A program made the translations under genes and the position numbers. From contig CAHIKZ030005495.1 of the NCBI GenBank assembly GCA_903632075.3, positions 1,055,001-1,119,000 of the forward strand: a stretch of DNA of 64,000 nucleotides, written 5' to 3'. The notes under the pieces were generated by a model that was not told the DNA's origin, did no database searches, and was given only the letters and a program-made list of their open reading frames with translations. Origin of the DNA: Acanthosepion pharaonis. Its lineage: Eukaryota; Mollusca; Cephalopoda; Sepiida; Sepiidae. Shown one piece after another: positions 53,582 through 64,000 of this stretch (the first letter of the stretch is position 1; every line of letters starts with the position of its first letter).

Positions 53582-54982
53582 TGTTATGGGACCTACCTTT
53601 ATGGACTAAATGGACTCGTCATATTACTATATATACGGGGAGATTATGCCTCTCAAGAGAGCTGTTTACAGCTAAACAGTCGAACTTTCTGTCTTCGAGC
53701 GGAGAGGAACCCGGACGAGGCTTCGCCGAAGGGCAGAGTCTCGTTCGTGGAGGTTGACTGCCCCTGAACCCGTTTATGCGGATTCAAAGAGGGATTATTT
53801 TGGCCGAGCCTACGGGCTCGGGAGATCCCGTTAAACCGCCCTTGTGCCACATGTAACCTCGTGGGGGAGGGTGTAACTAAATATCGCTGTCTACATTTGA
53901 CCTGTTCCAGCTAAGCAGTCAAACTCTCTGCCTTCGAGCGAAGAGGAACCCGGACGAGGCTTAGCCGAAGGGCAGAGTGTCGTTCGGGAGGTTGACTGCC
54001 CCTGAACCCGTTTATGCGAGTTCAAAAAGGGATTATTTTTGGCCGAGCCTACGGGCTCGGAGATCCCATGTTAAACTGGCCTTGTGCCACATGTAGCCTT
54101 CGTGGGCGGGGGGTAACTAAATATCGCTGTCTACATTTAACCTGTTCCAGCTAAGCAGTCAAACTCTCTGCCTTCGGGCGGAGAGGAATCCGGACGAGGC
54201 TTCGCCGAAAGGAAGAGTCTCGTTCGGGGAGGTTGACTGCCCCTGAACCATTTAGGCGGTTTCAAAGAGGGATTATTTTTGGCCGAGCCTACGGGCTCGG
54301 AGATCCCACGTTAAACCGCCCTTGTGCCACATGTAACCCTCGTGGGGGGAGGGTGTAACTAAATATCGCTGTCTACATTTGACCTGTTCCAGCTAAGCAG
54401 TCAAAATCTCTGCCTTCGAGCGAAGAGGAACCCGGACGAGGCTTAGCCGAAGGGCAGAGTGTCGTTCGGGAGGTTGACTGCCCCTGAACCCGTTTATGCG
54501 AGTTCAAAAAGGGATTATTTTTGGCCGAGCCTACGGGCTCGGAGATCCCATGTTAAACTGGCCTTGTGGGCGGGGGGTAACTAAATATCGCTGTCTACAT
54601 TTAACCTGTTCCAGCTAAGCAGTCAAACTCTCTGCCTTCGGGCGGAGAGGAATCCGGACGAGGCTTCGCCGAAAGGAAGAGTCTCGTTCGGGGAGGTTGA
54701 CTGCCCCTGAACCATTTAGGCGGGTTCAAAGAGGGCTTATTTTTGGCCGAGCCTACGGGCTCGGAGATCCCACGTTAAACCGACCTTGTGCCAGATGTAA
54801 CCCTCGTGGTGGTGGTGGGGGGGGTAACTAAATATCGCTGTCTATAGTTGACGAGTTGACTACTGTACTTTGCCGTCAGTCGGACGTGCAACACTTTTGT
54901 ATTCGTTCTTTTTCTTAATAATCTTTTTTCATTAAATTGCTGGGTTCGAGTTTTCTTTCGGACCTATTCTGGGTCCACAACA
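53582..54982 (+). mobile_element. Solo LTR, family J, with five tandem leader units
   Basis: Starts TGTTATGGGACC and ends GGGTCCACAACA, the same terminal design as the LTR at 33.6-34.07 kb. Flanks GTTTT/GATTT differ by one base. A TATATATACGGGG promoter-like motif lies near 53630. Then ~240-bp units start at about 53672, 53912, 54152, 54393 and 54613. Units 2 and 4 are nearly identical to each other, as are 3 and 5, so a dimer was duplicated; unit 4 lost ~15 bp. Each unit has hairpins H1-H4. The terminal part has an ATTAAA signal and end hairpin GGACC/GGGTCC (54960-54976). Confidence 0.75.
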
Positions 54983-55330
54983 GATTTTTTTTTTTTCTTC
55001 AAAATAAATAAAATGAATAAAGTGGAAAAATACATTTAAAACTTTGCATTTAGAGAATACAAACAGAAGTCTCAGACTGATTTTCGAATTTGTGTGTTAC
55101 GCTTACTATTAAATACACTACTGCAATGTATAAACATTTACAAATGAATTAACAAATGTTACAAATGGTACTAGAATGGCAGTAAAATAGCTATCTTCAA
55201 ACATTTTTAAAAAAAAGAGCACACGATTATGAAAAAAAATACCCAAACTTGATATAAACGATGTTTATGTTATTATTAAAAGGTGTTGTCGTGTCTTCCC
55301 TCTAATGAGTCTATTATGGACTCTCTCACT
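54983..55330. other. T-rich then AT-rich stretch
   Basis: Nothing recognised apart from a T run directly at the LTR end. Confidence 0.4.
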
Positions 55331-55339
55331 TACTATAAA

Positions 55340-55600
55340 GTAGTAGGAATAGTAAGCCTTGGGGAGTCGTGATCTAAACTGTCGAACTCTCTGCCTCGAG
55401 CAGAGAGGAACTTGGACGAAGCTCTGCCGAAGGGCAAAGTTTCGTCCGGGGAGGTAGACAGGCATTAAACCCGTTTATGCGGGTTCTAAGGGAATATTTT
55501 TGGCCGAACCTACGGGCTCGGAGAACCCACGGTAAACTCGGCCTTGTGCCACATACACCCCTCGTGGGTGAGGGGACTGTTAAATATAACAGTGATCAAA
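55340..55600 (+). mobile_element. LTR family J leader fragment
   Basis: One leader unit: H1 CTCTCTGC-ctcga-GCAGAGAG, H2 GGACGAA/TTCGTCC, H3 AACCCG-tttatg-CGGGTT (55468-55485), H4 CCGAACC/GGGCTCGG (55504-55521), then CCCCTCGTGGGTGAGGGG. No LTR ends recognised. Confidence 0.65.
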
Positions 55601-55829
55601 ACTTTTCCACTGGGGTTGTTCGCAGCTCCTGTCGAACTCCATTACACGCAGATTATGCCTGAAATAGCGATCAGGTTCAACTTCTCGCTTAACGAGCGGT
55701 TCATTTAGCGACAATATCGTTGATACGGGTTTACCATTCTGTATTAAATTATATATATATATATATATCACCTCACCAAGAAAACCACATAAAAGTCCGG
55801 CTTAACAAAGACAATCACAGATATAACCT

Positions 55830-55985
55830 ATTCCCGCTCCTCTCCAGTCTTCTGAATAGGATTAGAGGTGTATACCTTATTTCGTATTTAGGACTGGGTT
55901 TCCGGTTCCTTCTAAAATTGTTTCATTCTCTTTCGCTTGTAGTAGCCCCCTTGCGTCTTAGTGGCATTATTGGGGTTAATTAATA
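55830..55985 (+). pseudogene. LINE 3' UTR fragment, copy K7a
   Basis: CCCTTGCGTCTTAGTGGCAT then TATTGGGGTTAATTAATAAA matches the LINE 3' end. Upstream about 70 bp are similar. Confidence 0.6.
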
Positions 55986-56069
55986 AAAAACAAACAAACA
56001 TATATCCAAATGAAAACAAATCTATATACAACTCGACGTACCTCTCCATATTCAGATTTTTTTTAATCA

Positions 56070-56545
56070 TTTCACCCCAAGGAAGGGAATAAAGCCATTA
56101 AGATGCAATGGGTTACTGAGGGCGAGGGAATGAGAAAATAAAAATTATGAAGGAGAAGGAATAATAAAACAACAGCAATTAAAAAAAAATCGAGAGCAAG
56201 AAGCCGGAACAGTGTTCCGAGAGGTGCGAGAGAAGAACCTGTTAGCATAGAACCTCCGGTTCCATTTGGACTTTTAAACTGTAAAATGATGAGACCTTGT
56301 CGCCAATCTAGTTCTGTGATTAAATTCATAAAGTCTAGCTATCATAGAGGAATGCTCATCAGAACAATTACCATGAAAGTATTTATAGAAAAGGCACAGG
56401 GAAGCTACATTACAGATGTGGGAAATGGACTGAAGCCAAGATGCCAGGTCAAGACCAATAACATTGCGGAATCTTCTTTGGATTTTATCAAGAATCTCTA
56501 AATACATCACAGAAGCACCGGACCACATGTGACATCCGTTTTAAC
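56070..56545 (-). pseudogene. LINE 3' end, copy K7b
   Basis: Minus strand: LEILDKIQRRFRNVIGLDLA, VASLCLFYKYFHGNCSDEHS, ARLYEFNHRTRLATRSHHFT, then frame-broken FFSRTSRHCSGFLLS and a deletion before the UTR end (CACCCCAAGGAAGGGAATAA on plus). It forms an inverted pair with copy K7a 85 bp away. Confidence 0.8.
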
Positions 56546-57069
56546 GAAGACAACCTAGTATTCGATTTGACATCCCTTTTAACGGTGACAATTGCACCCA
56601 TAAAGATAGATCTACCTAGCTTAGGTAAATCTCTCGTTTCATATTCCCTTTACGCGTAATTATATATTCAACATACGACAAAGGAAAGGAGAAAGTATTT
56701 TGTGAAGCATTTTTGTCACCTTTGCTACAAAACATAGAGATATTTTAAACCGACAAATAATTGTTTATTTTACAGCGTCTCGTTTTTTTTTTTTTTTTTT
56801 TTTACTGTCGTGTTTTTCCAGGGCGCAAGCGATCGTGGCTCTCCACATATCGCTTGTCTTTATTATCTACGAATTATTATAAACAATTTCCACTTGCTTC
56901 TGCACGGTTTTGAATAAAGAGTTTTCCTTCTCTTAGGCTAGTTGCCTCCCAAATACAATCTCTTTTTCAACTTAACTCATATCTGGAAGGGAGAAGAGAC
57001 GTTTTCATGCCTTTCCCAAAGACATTTGTACGAAACAGGATTCAGCAGATTAGCCCCGAATTTGAACTA
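56546..57069. other. Stretch with poly-T and a 168-bp repeat relic
   Basis: A T run at 56786-56803 is followed by CCAGGGCGCAAGCGATCGTG then GCTCTCCACA, a relic of the 39.7 kb tandem unit. 56925-57060 resembles the S1 SINE body (GAGTTTTCCTTCTCTTAGGC). Confidence 0.45.
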
Positions 57070-57237
57070 CTTCCTCTTTTTTCTTTCTTTCTTTCTTTCT
57101 TCCTTTCTTTCTTGTTTCATTCCTTTATCTTTCTTGCCCCTCCACACTCCCTCCCTTCCTTCCTTCTCCCATCCTTCATTCCTTCCTCTTCTCAATTTTC
57201 CTCTCCTTTTCTTTCTCCCTAACTTCAATCGAACTTT

Positions 57238-57281
<44 letters not shown>

Positions 57282-57398
57282 TCCTTTATCTTTCTTGCCC
57301 CTCCTCCCTCCCTCCCTTCCTTCCTTCTCCCATCCTTCATTCCTTCCTCTTCTCAATTTTCCTCTCCTTTTCTTTCTCCCTAACTTTCATCGAACTTT

Positions 57399-57441
<43 letters not shown>

Positions 57442-57560
57442 CCTCCTTTCCTTCCTTTCTTCTTTCTTTCCTTCCTTTATTCTTTCTTTCCTTGCTTTCT
57501 CTCACCCTCCTTTCCTTCCTTCCTTCCTTCCTTCTTTTCTTTCCTTCCTTCCTATTATAG
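57070..57560. repeat. (TTTC)n pyrimidine tract with a ~165-bp duplication
   Basis: CATCCTTCATTCCTTCCTCT and CTCTCCTTTTCTTTCTCCCT recur at about 57170-57220 and 57332-57382. TTTC runs lie at 57235-57290 and 57400-57440. Confidence 0.9.
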
Positions 57561-57666
57561 ATGTTCGAGCAAACACACATATTAAAACAAATATCTATCA
57601 GCAAATAACAACTGACCTTTCTAAATCAGCACATTCTGTTGATGTGCCATCCCACCGACTTTGAGA

Positions 57667-57667
<1 letters not shown>

Positions 57668-57709
<42 letters not shown>
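57668..57709. repeat. (TA)n microsatellite
   Basis: About 21 TA units. Confidence 0.95.
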
Positions 57710-57711
<2 letters not shown>

Positions 57712-58160
57712 GCTCCAGGCGCCAGGGATGCGCGCCATTCTTTTGCAACACAACGTGAGGTGACTGAAAGGGGAAAAAAAGGGGGCGCGGTCACTAGACA
57801 GACTGGTAGACAAACAGGTGGTTAGAATGACCTACTATGACAAAGGGCCCCCAGAAATGATGAAGACACGCTTATCCACAATATTACTAGTGGGGCCAGA
57901 TTCAATTAAAATAAATATTGCCCAGTACAATGATCTACTGAATCCTAAAAACAATAAAAAAAAAAATAATAGAAGAAATTCGATAAATCCTTATCAATAA
58001 CAAAATTGTATATCGCAAACAGTAAAAAAATGACTAAAAGTTCCATAAGCATTAATTATATATGAACAAGCAACTAAAAATGTTATAAAATTTAGGAACA
58101 AACATCAAATATTTTTCATTACTGAAAATTAAAACGATAATACGAACTCTTATGTGAAGA
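57710..58160. other. Stretch without recognised feature
   Basis: Begins GC-rich (CTCCAGGCGCCAGGGATGCG) and becomes AT-rich. No gene recognised. Confidence 0.4.
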
Positions 58161-58164
58161 TAGT

Positions 58165-58169
58165 TCTAA

Positions 58170-58203
<34 letters not shown>

Positions 58204-58212
58204 CAGTTTCAG

Positions 58213-58249
<37 letters not shown>

Positions 58250-58361
58250 TCCAATCTGTTCATATCTATCTATTTCAATCTGTTCATGTTTATTTACGTA
58301 ACTAGCCATCCATCTATCTATTCTATTCATAGCTATCTCTCTTTCTTTCCCAGTCTGTTCA

Positions 58362-58404
<43 letters not shown>

Positions 58405-58463
58405 TCCAATCTGTTCATATCTAGGTATTCAATATCGGTTCATATCTATTTACGTAGCTAGTC

Positions 58464-58513
<50 letters not shown>

Positions 58514-58635
58514 TCATATCTATCTATCTTTCTTTCTCAGTCTGTTCATATCTATCTATCTATCTATCTATCTATTCCAATCTGTTCATATCTATCTATC
58601 TATCTATTCTATTCTATTCTGGTCTGGTCTGTTCA

Positions 58636-58684
<49 letters not shown>

Positions 58685-58820
58685 GTTTTGTCCTTGTTAT
58701 CTATCTCTAGATCGATGTATCTATTCTAGTCTGTTTGTATTTATCTATCTCAGTTTCGTCCAATGTATGTATGTATCTATCTATCTGATTTTATTCGATT
58801 CATATCTATCAGTTTTGTAT
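58165..58820. repeat. (TCTA)n array with interspersed TTCATA motifs
   Basis: TCTA runs interrupted by CAATCTGTTCATA and similar spacers. The 191-codon Tyr/Leu/Ser/Ile frame is a translation of the tetranucleotide. Confidence 0.95.
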
Positions 58821-59264
58821 TTTTATTTTCAATTTATTTATTTTGGCTAAAAACAATCATTGTTTCTTTGAAGTTCAATATTCGTCATCATTATATCTAA
58901 TGTCGGTCTCCATTGACCCCTTCTCCTCTACTCACCCCTTCCCCCCCCGGTCCATTTGCCTCTGCTCATCACAATATGAACGGCCCCCATCACTCCAGTC
59001 TTTATCTGATGCTTCCCATAACTTCACATTTGCATATTACACAAACTAACTTGATTTCCAGCTGCCTCGGCAATTGTTCTTTGATCTCGCTATGGCTATA
59101 GTTGCGGCTCCGGCTATGCTATTCTGCCCGATGGAAACATATTACTGAACAAGCCATAAAATCTTCATCGTCTTCCAGGCATGAAACACGTCAAGACGAG
59201 CCAAGGGAAAGTCCTTTTGCACCAGATGACCCCAGAGATCTTTGTAATGTTTTGATTTGATTAT
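58821..59264. other. Stretch without recognised feature
   Basis: Short unassigned frames only. Confidence 0.4.
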
Positions 59265-59762
59265 TTCAAATAGACAAATTCCAGAGACGGATATGCAATG
59301 TAATTGGCCCTGATCTGGCATCTCGTCTACAGTCGATCTCTCATAGCTGTGCAGTCGCTTCCCTCTGTCTTTTCTACAAATACTTTCACGGTGACTGCTC
59401 CGACGAGCTACTTTCGCTGGTTCCCAGACTGCATGAATTTAAACGTGCTACTAGGCCGTCATCTCAGTCCCACCCTTTCAATGTCGAAACAGTTAAATGT
59501 AGCCGTCTCTTCTACTCCAATAGCTTCGCACTTCCCGTCTGTGGAACTCCCTTCCCCTTACTTGCTTCCCTGTTAGGTATAATCTAAAAAATATTCAAAT
59601 GCAATGTCAATCGATATCTTCGCAAAGCTTTGAACAAATTCCCCGTCGTTCACTTCATCCTTTCCTCTACCACGCCTCTTTACTCTTGCTCCCACTCTCT
59701 GTAAGCCCTTGCGTGCTAGTGGCACTCCCATCTTGCTTAGGGTGAAAAGCTTAAAAAAAAAA
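59265..59762 (+). pseudogene. LINE 3' end, copy K8
   Basis: Plus strand: RRICNVIGPDLASRLQSISH, VASLCLFYKYFHGDCSDELL, SLVPRLHEFKRATRPS, then SRLFYSNSFALPVCGTPFPL (frame-broken SRTSRLWNSLP region), FKCNVNRYL and the UTR ending GCTAGTGGCACTCCCATCTT then GCTTAGGGTGAAAAGC plus an A run. Confidence 0.85.
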
Positions 59763-60141
59763 GATATTTAAATTTATTTCATATAAAAATAACTATGCAA
59801 TAAAATAATATAAAACACAGGCAATAAAACAGTTTGAGCGTTTATAAATGACATTCCCATGAGGTTTCTGTAAACGAGGTAATGGCGGAATTAGCCACAA
59901 AAAAATTTGATGAACAGAGATAAAAAAAAGAAAAAATCTTGGTCACGAATGTAGTAGCATTCAACAGTGCTCGGAGAGAAAAAAACGAAAATATGCAGAA
60001 GCACCAGGATAAATTCTTCAAAGTTTATTTTCATTTACCAAATTTCAACTAATTCGGAAATTTGAAAAAGTTTAAAAAAATGGTAGACAGATATTATTAA
60101 ACCAAACACGCTTGAAAGAATTCTTACTGCCTAAATATATA

Positions 60142-60142
<1 letters not shown>

Positions 60143-60193
<51 letters not shown>

Positions 60194-60304
60194 AAAACGA
60201 CATATATGTCATGTCGATTAATTTTAATTAATTGTCCAAAGTTCATTTCGGAAATAATGTTTGCCTTAAAGAACATTTGCGACTTAAATAAATAAATAAA
60301 CAGA

Positions 60305-60346
<42 letters not shown>

Positions 60347-60420
60347 ATCTGTGTTCGAGTGTGTGTTATATATGTATTTATATATATATGTGTGTGTGTG
60401 CGTCTGTGTGTGTTATATTT
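60143..60420. repeat. TA/TG tracts enclosing a family E fragment
   Basis: TA at 60143-60191, TA/TG at 60304-60346 and further TG runs to 60412. 60192-60300 is a degenerate inverse family E piece (minus strand ATTAATCGACATGACATATA). Confidence 0.7.
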
Positions 60421-60633
60421 ATATAAATATGTAGTCACTCATATTAAGGAAGGTACCGTAGTTTTTATCATGACTTTCATTTTCCCAATAATTTATTTAT
60501 TGATCGTGCATGATATTGAAAGTATTTGGATGAGATTGAATATCAACATTTACAAGTTGATCCGAGAATTCAAGAGGATTAAAATAAAATAAATAGACAT
60601 AATACGTCCAGATTATTCAACCAAACATACTTG
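60421..60633 (+). repeat. Family E repeat, coding tail
   Basis: Encodes LNINIYKLIREFKRIKIK then a stop (to 60592), then AATAGACATAATACGTCCAG and TTATTCAACCAAACATACTT before a TA tract. It is the plus-strand counterpart of the minus-strand copy near 7.2 kb. Confidence 0.6.

Positions 60634-60703
<70 letters not shown>
60634..60703. repeat. (TA)n microsatellite
   Basis: About 35 TA units, the longest pure TA run here. Confidence 0.95.
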
Positions 60704-60709
<6 letters not shown>

Positions 60710-60910
60710 TCTGTGCAGTTAGGCAGCAAATGTTCTTTAAGGCATTTATATGGAATCATCTTCAACAGAAGGAAACAATAACAAATGTGTGCTTCACAAT
60801 TGACCTCTGAAAATGATTCCAGACAGAATTGAAAACTGCGAAATCAATAATGTTCCGGAGAGTTTTATAGTCTCCAATATTACGCCCGGAAGGTATACAT
60901 ACGGAACTCA
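60704..60910. other. Short unassigned segment
   Basis: GGAATCATCTTCAACAGAAG resembles family D/E borders only loosely. Confidence 0.35.
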
Positions 60911-60980
<70 letters not shown>

Positions 60981-61198
60981 CTAAAGAGAGTGTACGAGAT
61001 AAGGGCATCCATACAAACTACCAATGTGTAGTCTTGAAGGTTACAGGGATGAATGTTCAGGGGTGAGTGAGGGAAGAGGAGAAGAAATACTGCCGCGGCC
61101 TGATCTCCTATTCATATGCCAAGACACACAGACAAGCAGACACAAACGCTTTAATAAATGCATACTTACATTTTATGCATAAAAATATATGAACTCTA

Positions 61199-61251
<53 letters not shown>
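60911..61251. repeat. (CT)n(TA)n tracts and (TA)n tract
   Basis: CT at 60911-60932, TA at 60933-60975 and TA at 61203-61251, with about 225 bp of unassigned sequence between. Confidence 0.85.
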
Positions 61252-61253
<2 letters not shown>

Positions 61254-61289
61254 GTATACAATGTAGATAAATGTAAACACACATCTCTA

Positions 61290-62110
61290 GGACATACATG
61301 CATCTCAGTCATTTCATCCATGCTTAGAATATTGCTGCCACATATGGTTCAGTGTTCCTGATATTTATCTAGAGGTCCTTGATAAAATCCAAAAAAGATT
61401 CAGCAATATTATTGTCCCTGATCTGTCGTCACAGCTTCAGTCACTTTCCCATCGCCGTAAGATTGTCTCCCTGTGTCGTTTCTATAAATGCTTCCATGGT
61501 ATTATTTACATGGTTCGTACTGTATTCCACATCTTTATAAGACGTTTCCGTACAGGGCCCAGTGGATAAAAGTGTTGATTGGATCCAGTGATTTGTGTTC
61601 AATACCTGGCTACACAAAAAAACATGGAGAGTTGAGTAAAATGGAAATAAATGAGACATCCGGAAGAAGCATGGCATGTGAAACTAGAATAATCTATCGC
61701 GGTGGATGAAATAAAGGCTTCAGTTCGAAATTCCAGTCACCTAAAAACGACCGGGCGTAAAACGGACAAAACTTCGTGAAGATGGCAATAAAAAGGAAAA
61801 CAACAATGCCAATAATGTAAATAATTACAATAATTCATTATCAGAAATATAGACAGACTTCCATGGTAATAGTTCGGATGAGTACTTCGCTATGGTATGT
61901 AGACTTTAAGAATTTTAGCCCAGTACTCGACTTGTAATGAGATTTCGTCTATGTACACTTGAGTTGGCGAGATGTAACCGTAAATTCTATGCCAGTACTT
62001 TCTTTTCTCACAATTCTCGCTTTTTGAACTCCCTTCCGGCTCCTCGTTTTCTAGTCAACTTTAATCTGCAAAAACTGAAATGCACTGTCAATCGCTATCT
62101 ACTGGCCTCC
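61290..62110 (+). pseudogene. LINE 3' end, copy K9, split by a SINE
   Basis: The upstream half (61290-61501) encodes LDKIQKRFSNIIVPDLSSQL, QSLSHRRKIVSLCRFYKCFH. The downstream half (61858-62110) continues NSSDEYFAMVCRL, CNRKFYASTFFSHNSRF, NSLPAPRFLVNFNLQKLKC, TVNRYLLAS then stop. The frame matches the intact family across the SINE once one duplicated target is removed. The last coding bases and first UTR bases are the seed of the 47-bp satellite that follows without a gap. Confidence 0.85.
61502..61857 (+). repeat. SINE type F, complete insertion with 11-bp target duplication
   Basis: Flanked by CTTCCATGGTA at 61491-61501 and 61858-61868. The tRNA-like head is CAGGGCCCAGTGGATAAAAG (A box) and GTGTTCAATACCTGGC (B box). 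The body has GGCATGTGAAACTAGAATAA. The tail is AATAATGTAAATAATTACAA to TCAGAAATATAGACAG. The first ~55 bp (61502-61555) are an inverse copy of the tail (ATTTACATGGTTCGTACTG...ACGTTTCCG), so the element begins and ends with inverted tail sequence. Confidence 0.8.
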
Positions 62111-64000
62111 TGATTACTCTTTCCTTTGCCAATGTCAATCGCTATCTACTGTCCTCCTGATTACTCTTTCCTTTGCCAATGTCAATCGCTATCTACTGTC
62201 CTCCTGATTACTCTTTCCTCTGCCAATGTCAATCGCTATCTACTGTCCTCCTGATTACTCTTTCCTTTACCAATGTCAATCGCTATCTACTGTCCTCCTG
62301 ATTACTCTTTCCTTTGCCAATGTCAATCGCTATCTACTGTCCTCCTGATTACTCTTTCCTTTGCCAATGTCAATCGCTATCTACTGTCCTCCTGATTACT
62401 CTTTCCTTTGCCAATGTCAATCGCTATCTACTGTCCTCCTGATTACTCTTTCCTCTGCCAATGTCAATCGCTATCTACTGTCCTCCTGATTACTCTTTCC
62501 TCTGCCAATGTCAATCGCTATCTACTGTCCTCCTGATTACTCTTTCCTTTGCCAATGTCAATCGCTATCTACTGTCCTCCTGATTACTCTTTCCTTTGAC
62601 AATGTAAATCGCTATCTACTGTCCTCCTGATTACTCTTTCCTCTGCCAATGTCAATCGCTATCTAGTGTCCTCCTGATTACTCTTTCCTTTGCCAATGTC
62701 AATCGCTATCTACTGTCCTCCAGATTACTCTTTCCTTTGCCAATGTCAATCGCTATCTACTGTCCTCCTGATTACTCTTTCCTTTGCCAATGTCAATCGC
62801 TATCTACTGTCCTCCTGATTACTCTTTCCTCTGCCAATGTCAATCGCTATCTACTGTCCTCCTGATTACTCTTTCCTATACCAATGTCAATCGCTATCTA
62901 CTGTCCTCCTGATTACTCTTTCCTTTGCCAATGTCAATCGCTATCTACTGTCCTCCTGATTACTCTTTCCTTTGCCAATGTCAATAGCTATCTACTGTCC
63001 TCCTGATTACTCATTCCTCTGCCAATGTCAATCGCTATCTACTGTCCTCCTGATTACTCTTTCCTTTGCCAATGTCAATCGCTATCTACTGTCCTCCTGA
63101 TTACTCTTTACTCTGCCAATGTCAATCGCTATCTACTGTCCTCCTGATTACTCTTTCCTCTGCCAATGTCAATCTTTATCTACTGTCCTCCTGATTACTC
63201 TTTCCTTTGCCAATGACAATCGCTATCTACTGTCCTCCTGATTACTCTTTCCTTTGCCAATGTCAATCGCTATCTACTGTCCTCCTGATTACTCTTTACT
63301 CTGCCAATGTCAATCGCTATCTACTGTCCTCCTGATTACTCTTTACTCTGCCAATGTCAATCGCTATCTACTGTCCTCCTGATTACTCTTTCCTTTGCCA
63401 ATGTCAATCGCTATCTACTGTCCTCCTGATTACTCTTTACTCTGCCAATGTCAATCGCTATCTACTGTCCTCCTGATTACTCATTCCTCTGCCAATGTCA
63501 ATCGCCATATCTACTGTCCTCCTGATTACTCTTTCCTTTGCCAATGTCAATCGCTATCTACTGTCCTCCTGATTACTCATTCCTCTGCCAATGTCAATCG
63601 CTATCTACTGTCCTCCTGATTACTCTTTCCTTTGCCAATGACAATCGCTATCTACTGTCCTCCTGATTACTCTTTCCTTTGCGAATGTCAATCGCTATCT
63701 ACTGTACTCCTGATTACTCTTTACTCTGCCAATGTCAATCGCTATCTACTGTCCTCCTGATTACTCTTTACTCTGCCAATGTCAATCGCTATCTACTGTC
63801 CTCCTGATTACTCTTTCCTTTGCCAATGTCAATCGCTATCTACTGTCCTCCTGATTACTCTTTACTCTGCCAATGTCAATCGCTATCTACTGTCCTCCTG
63901 ATTACTCATTCCTCTGCCAATGTCAATCGCTATCTACTGTCCTCCTGATTACTCTTTACTCTGCCAATGTCAATCGCTATCTACTGTCCTCCTGATTACT
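62087..64000 (+). repeat. 47-bp satellite derived from LINE 3' end, about 41 units, runs off the window
   Basis: Unit: GTCAATCGCTATCTACTGTC plus CTCCTGATTACTCTTTCCTT plus TGCCAAT. The first part encodes VNRYLLSS and the stop of the LINE, the rest is its first UTR bases (compare the minus strand of 9125-9160). Variants are mostly single substitutions (TTTGCC/TCTGCC, CTTTCC/CTTTAC/CATTCC). Because 47 is not a multiple of three, frames cycle every three units, which explains the 74-codon frame at 63395-63619. Confidence 0.95.

Noticed and set aside
56942..57664. 240-codon open frame
   Set aside because: Mostly TTTC-type pyrimidine repeats; no recognisable domain.
58154..58729. 191-codon open frame
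   Set aside because: Translation of a TCTA microsatellite.
62087..64000. CRISPR-like regular array
   Set aside because: Units are contiguous 47-mers with no unique spacers, in a eukaryotic context; it is a satellite. The same applies to the 36-bp and 107-bp arrays.

Overview
This 64 kb window looks like gene-free, repeat-saturated nuclear DNA of an animal, most likely a cephalopod mollusc such as an octopus. That placement is inferred from the combination of very many long (TA)n tracts, several tRNA-derived SINE types, LINE remnants with a YADD reverse transcriptase motif, Penelope-like elements with GIY-YIG tails, hammerhead ribozyme repeats and Tc1/mariner copies. No host protein-coding exon could be supported. 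Every recognisable protein fragment belongs to a transposable element, and the longest open frames (18.2-19.7 kb, 45.3-47.1 kb, 57 kb, 58 kb) are translations of simple or satellite repeats.

Layout. 0-9 kb: a Helitron copy, a hammerhead ribozyme repeat between TA tracts, a dead Tc1 transposase, a SINE head, the longest LINE reverse transcriptase remnant (4.1-5.1 kb), an 0.8 kb LTR, a second Helitron family and a fold-back element. 9-18 kb: LINE 3' ends, an internally deleted Tc1/mariner copy, a fold-back element and a second copy of the first Helitron. 18.2-19.7 kb: a 1.4 kb polypyrimidine block. 20-31 kb: a 5S rRNA pseudogene next to a SINE head, tandem repeats, four same-strand LINE C-terminal fragments with (ATT)n tracts, a 1.1 kb TIR transposon and a partial duplication of it.

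31-37 kb: another Helitron, the second hammerhead repeat, two SINEs in inverted orientation, a Penelope ORF interrupted by a solo LTR, a 107-bp array grown from a SINE tail, and a third hammerhead motif. 37-45 kb: a second 5S fragment, a nearly complete mariner whose unoccupied target site survives in a paralog 3 kb away, SINEs, an LTR and LINE ends. 45.3-47.0 kb: a 36-bp satellite. 47-62 kb: pyrimidine-rich and TA-rich tracts, SINEs, a GIY-YIG fragment, a solo LTR expanded by five tandem copies of a hairpin-rich leader, and more LINE ends. 62.1-64 kb: a 47-bp satellite that grew out of the 3' end of a LINE and runs off the window.

The most notable signals are (1) two well-formed type I hammerhead ribozymes at 1.65 and 31.95 kb, with decayed relatives at 36.8, 7.25 and 11.9 kb, mostly between TA tracts; (2) a structured, tandemly multiplied leader in an LTR family with base pairs that covary between copies; and (3) nested insertions with exact target duplications that let parts of the insertion history be read directly.
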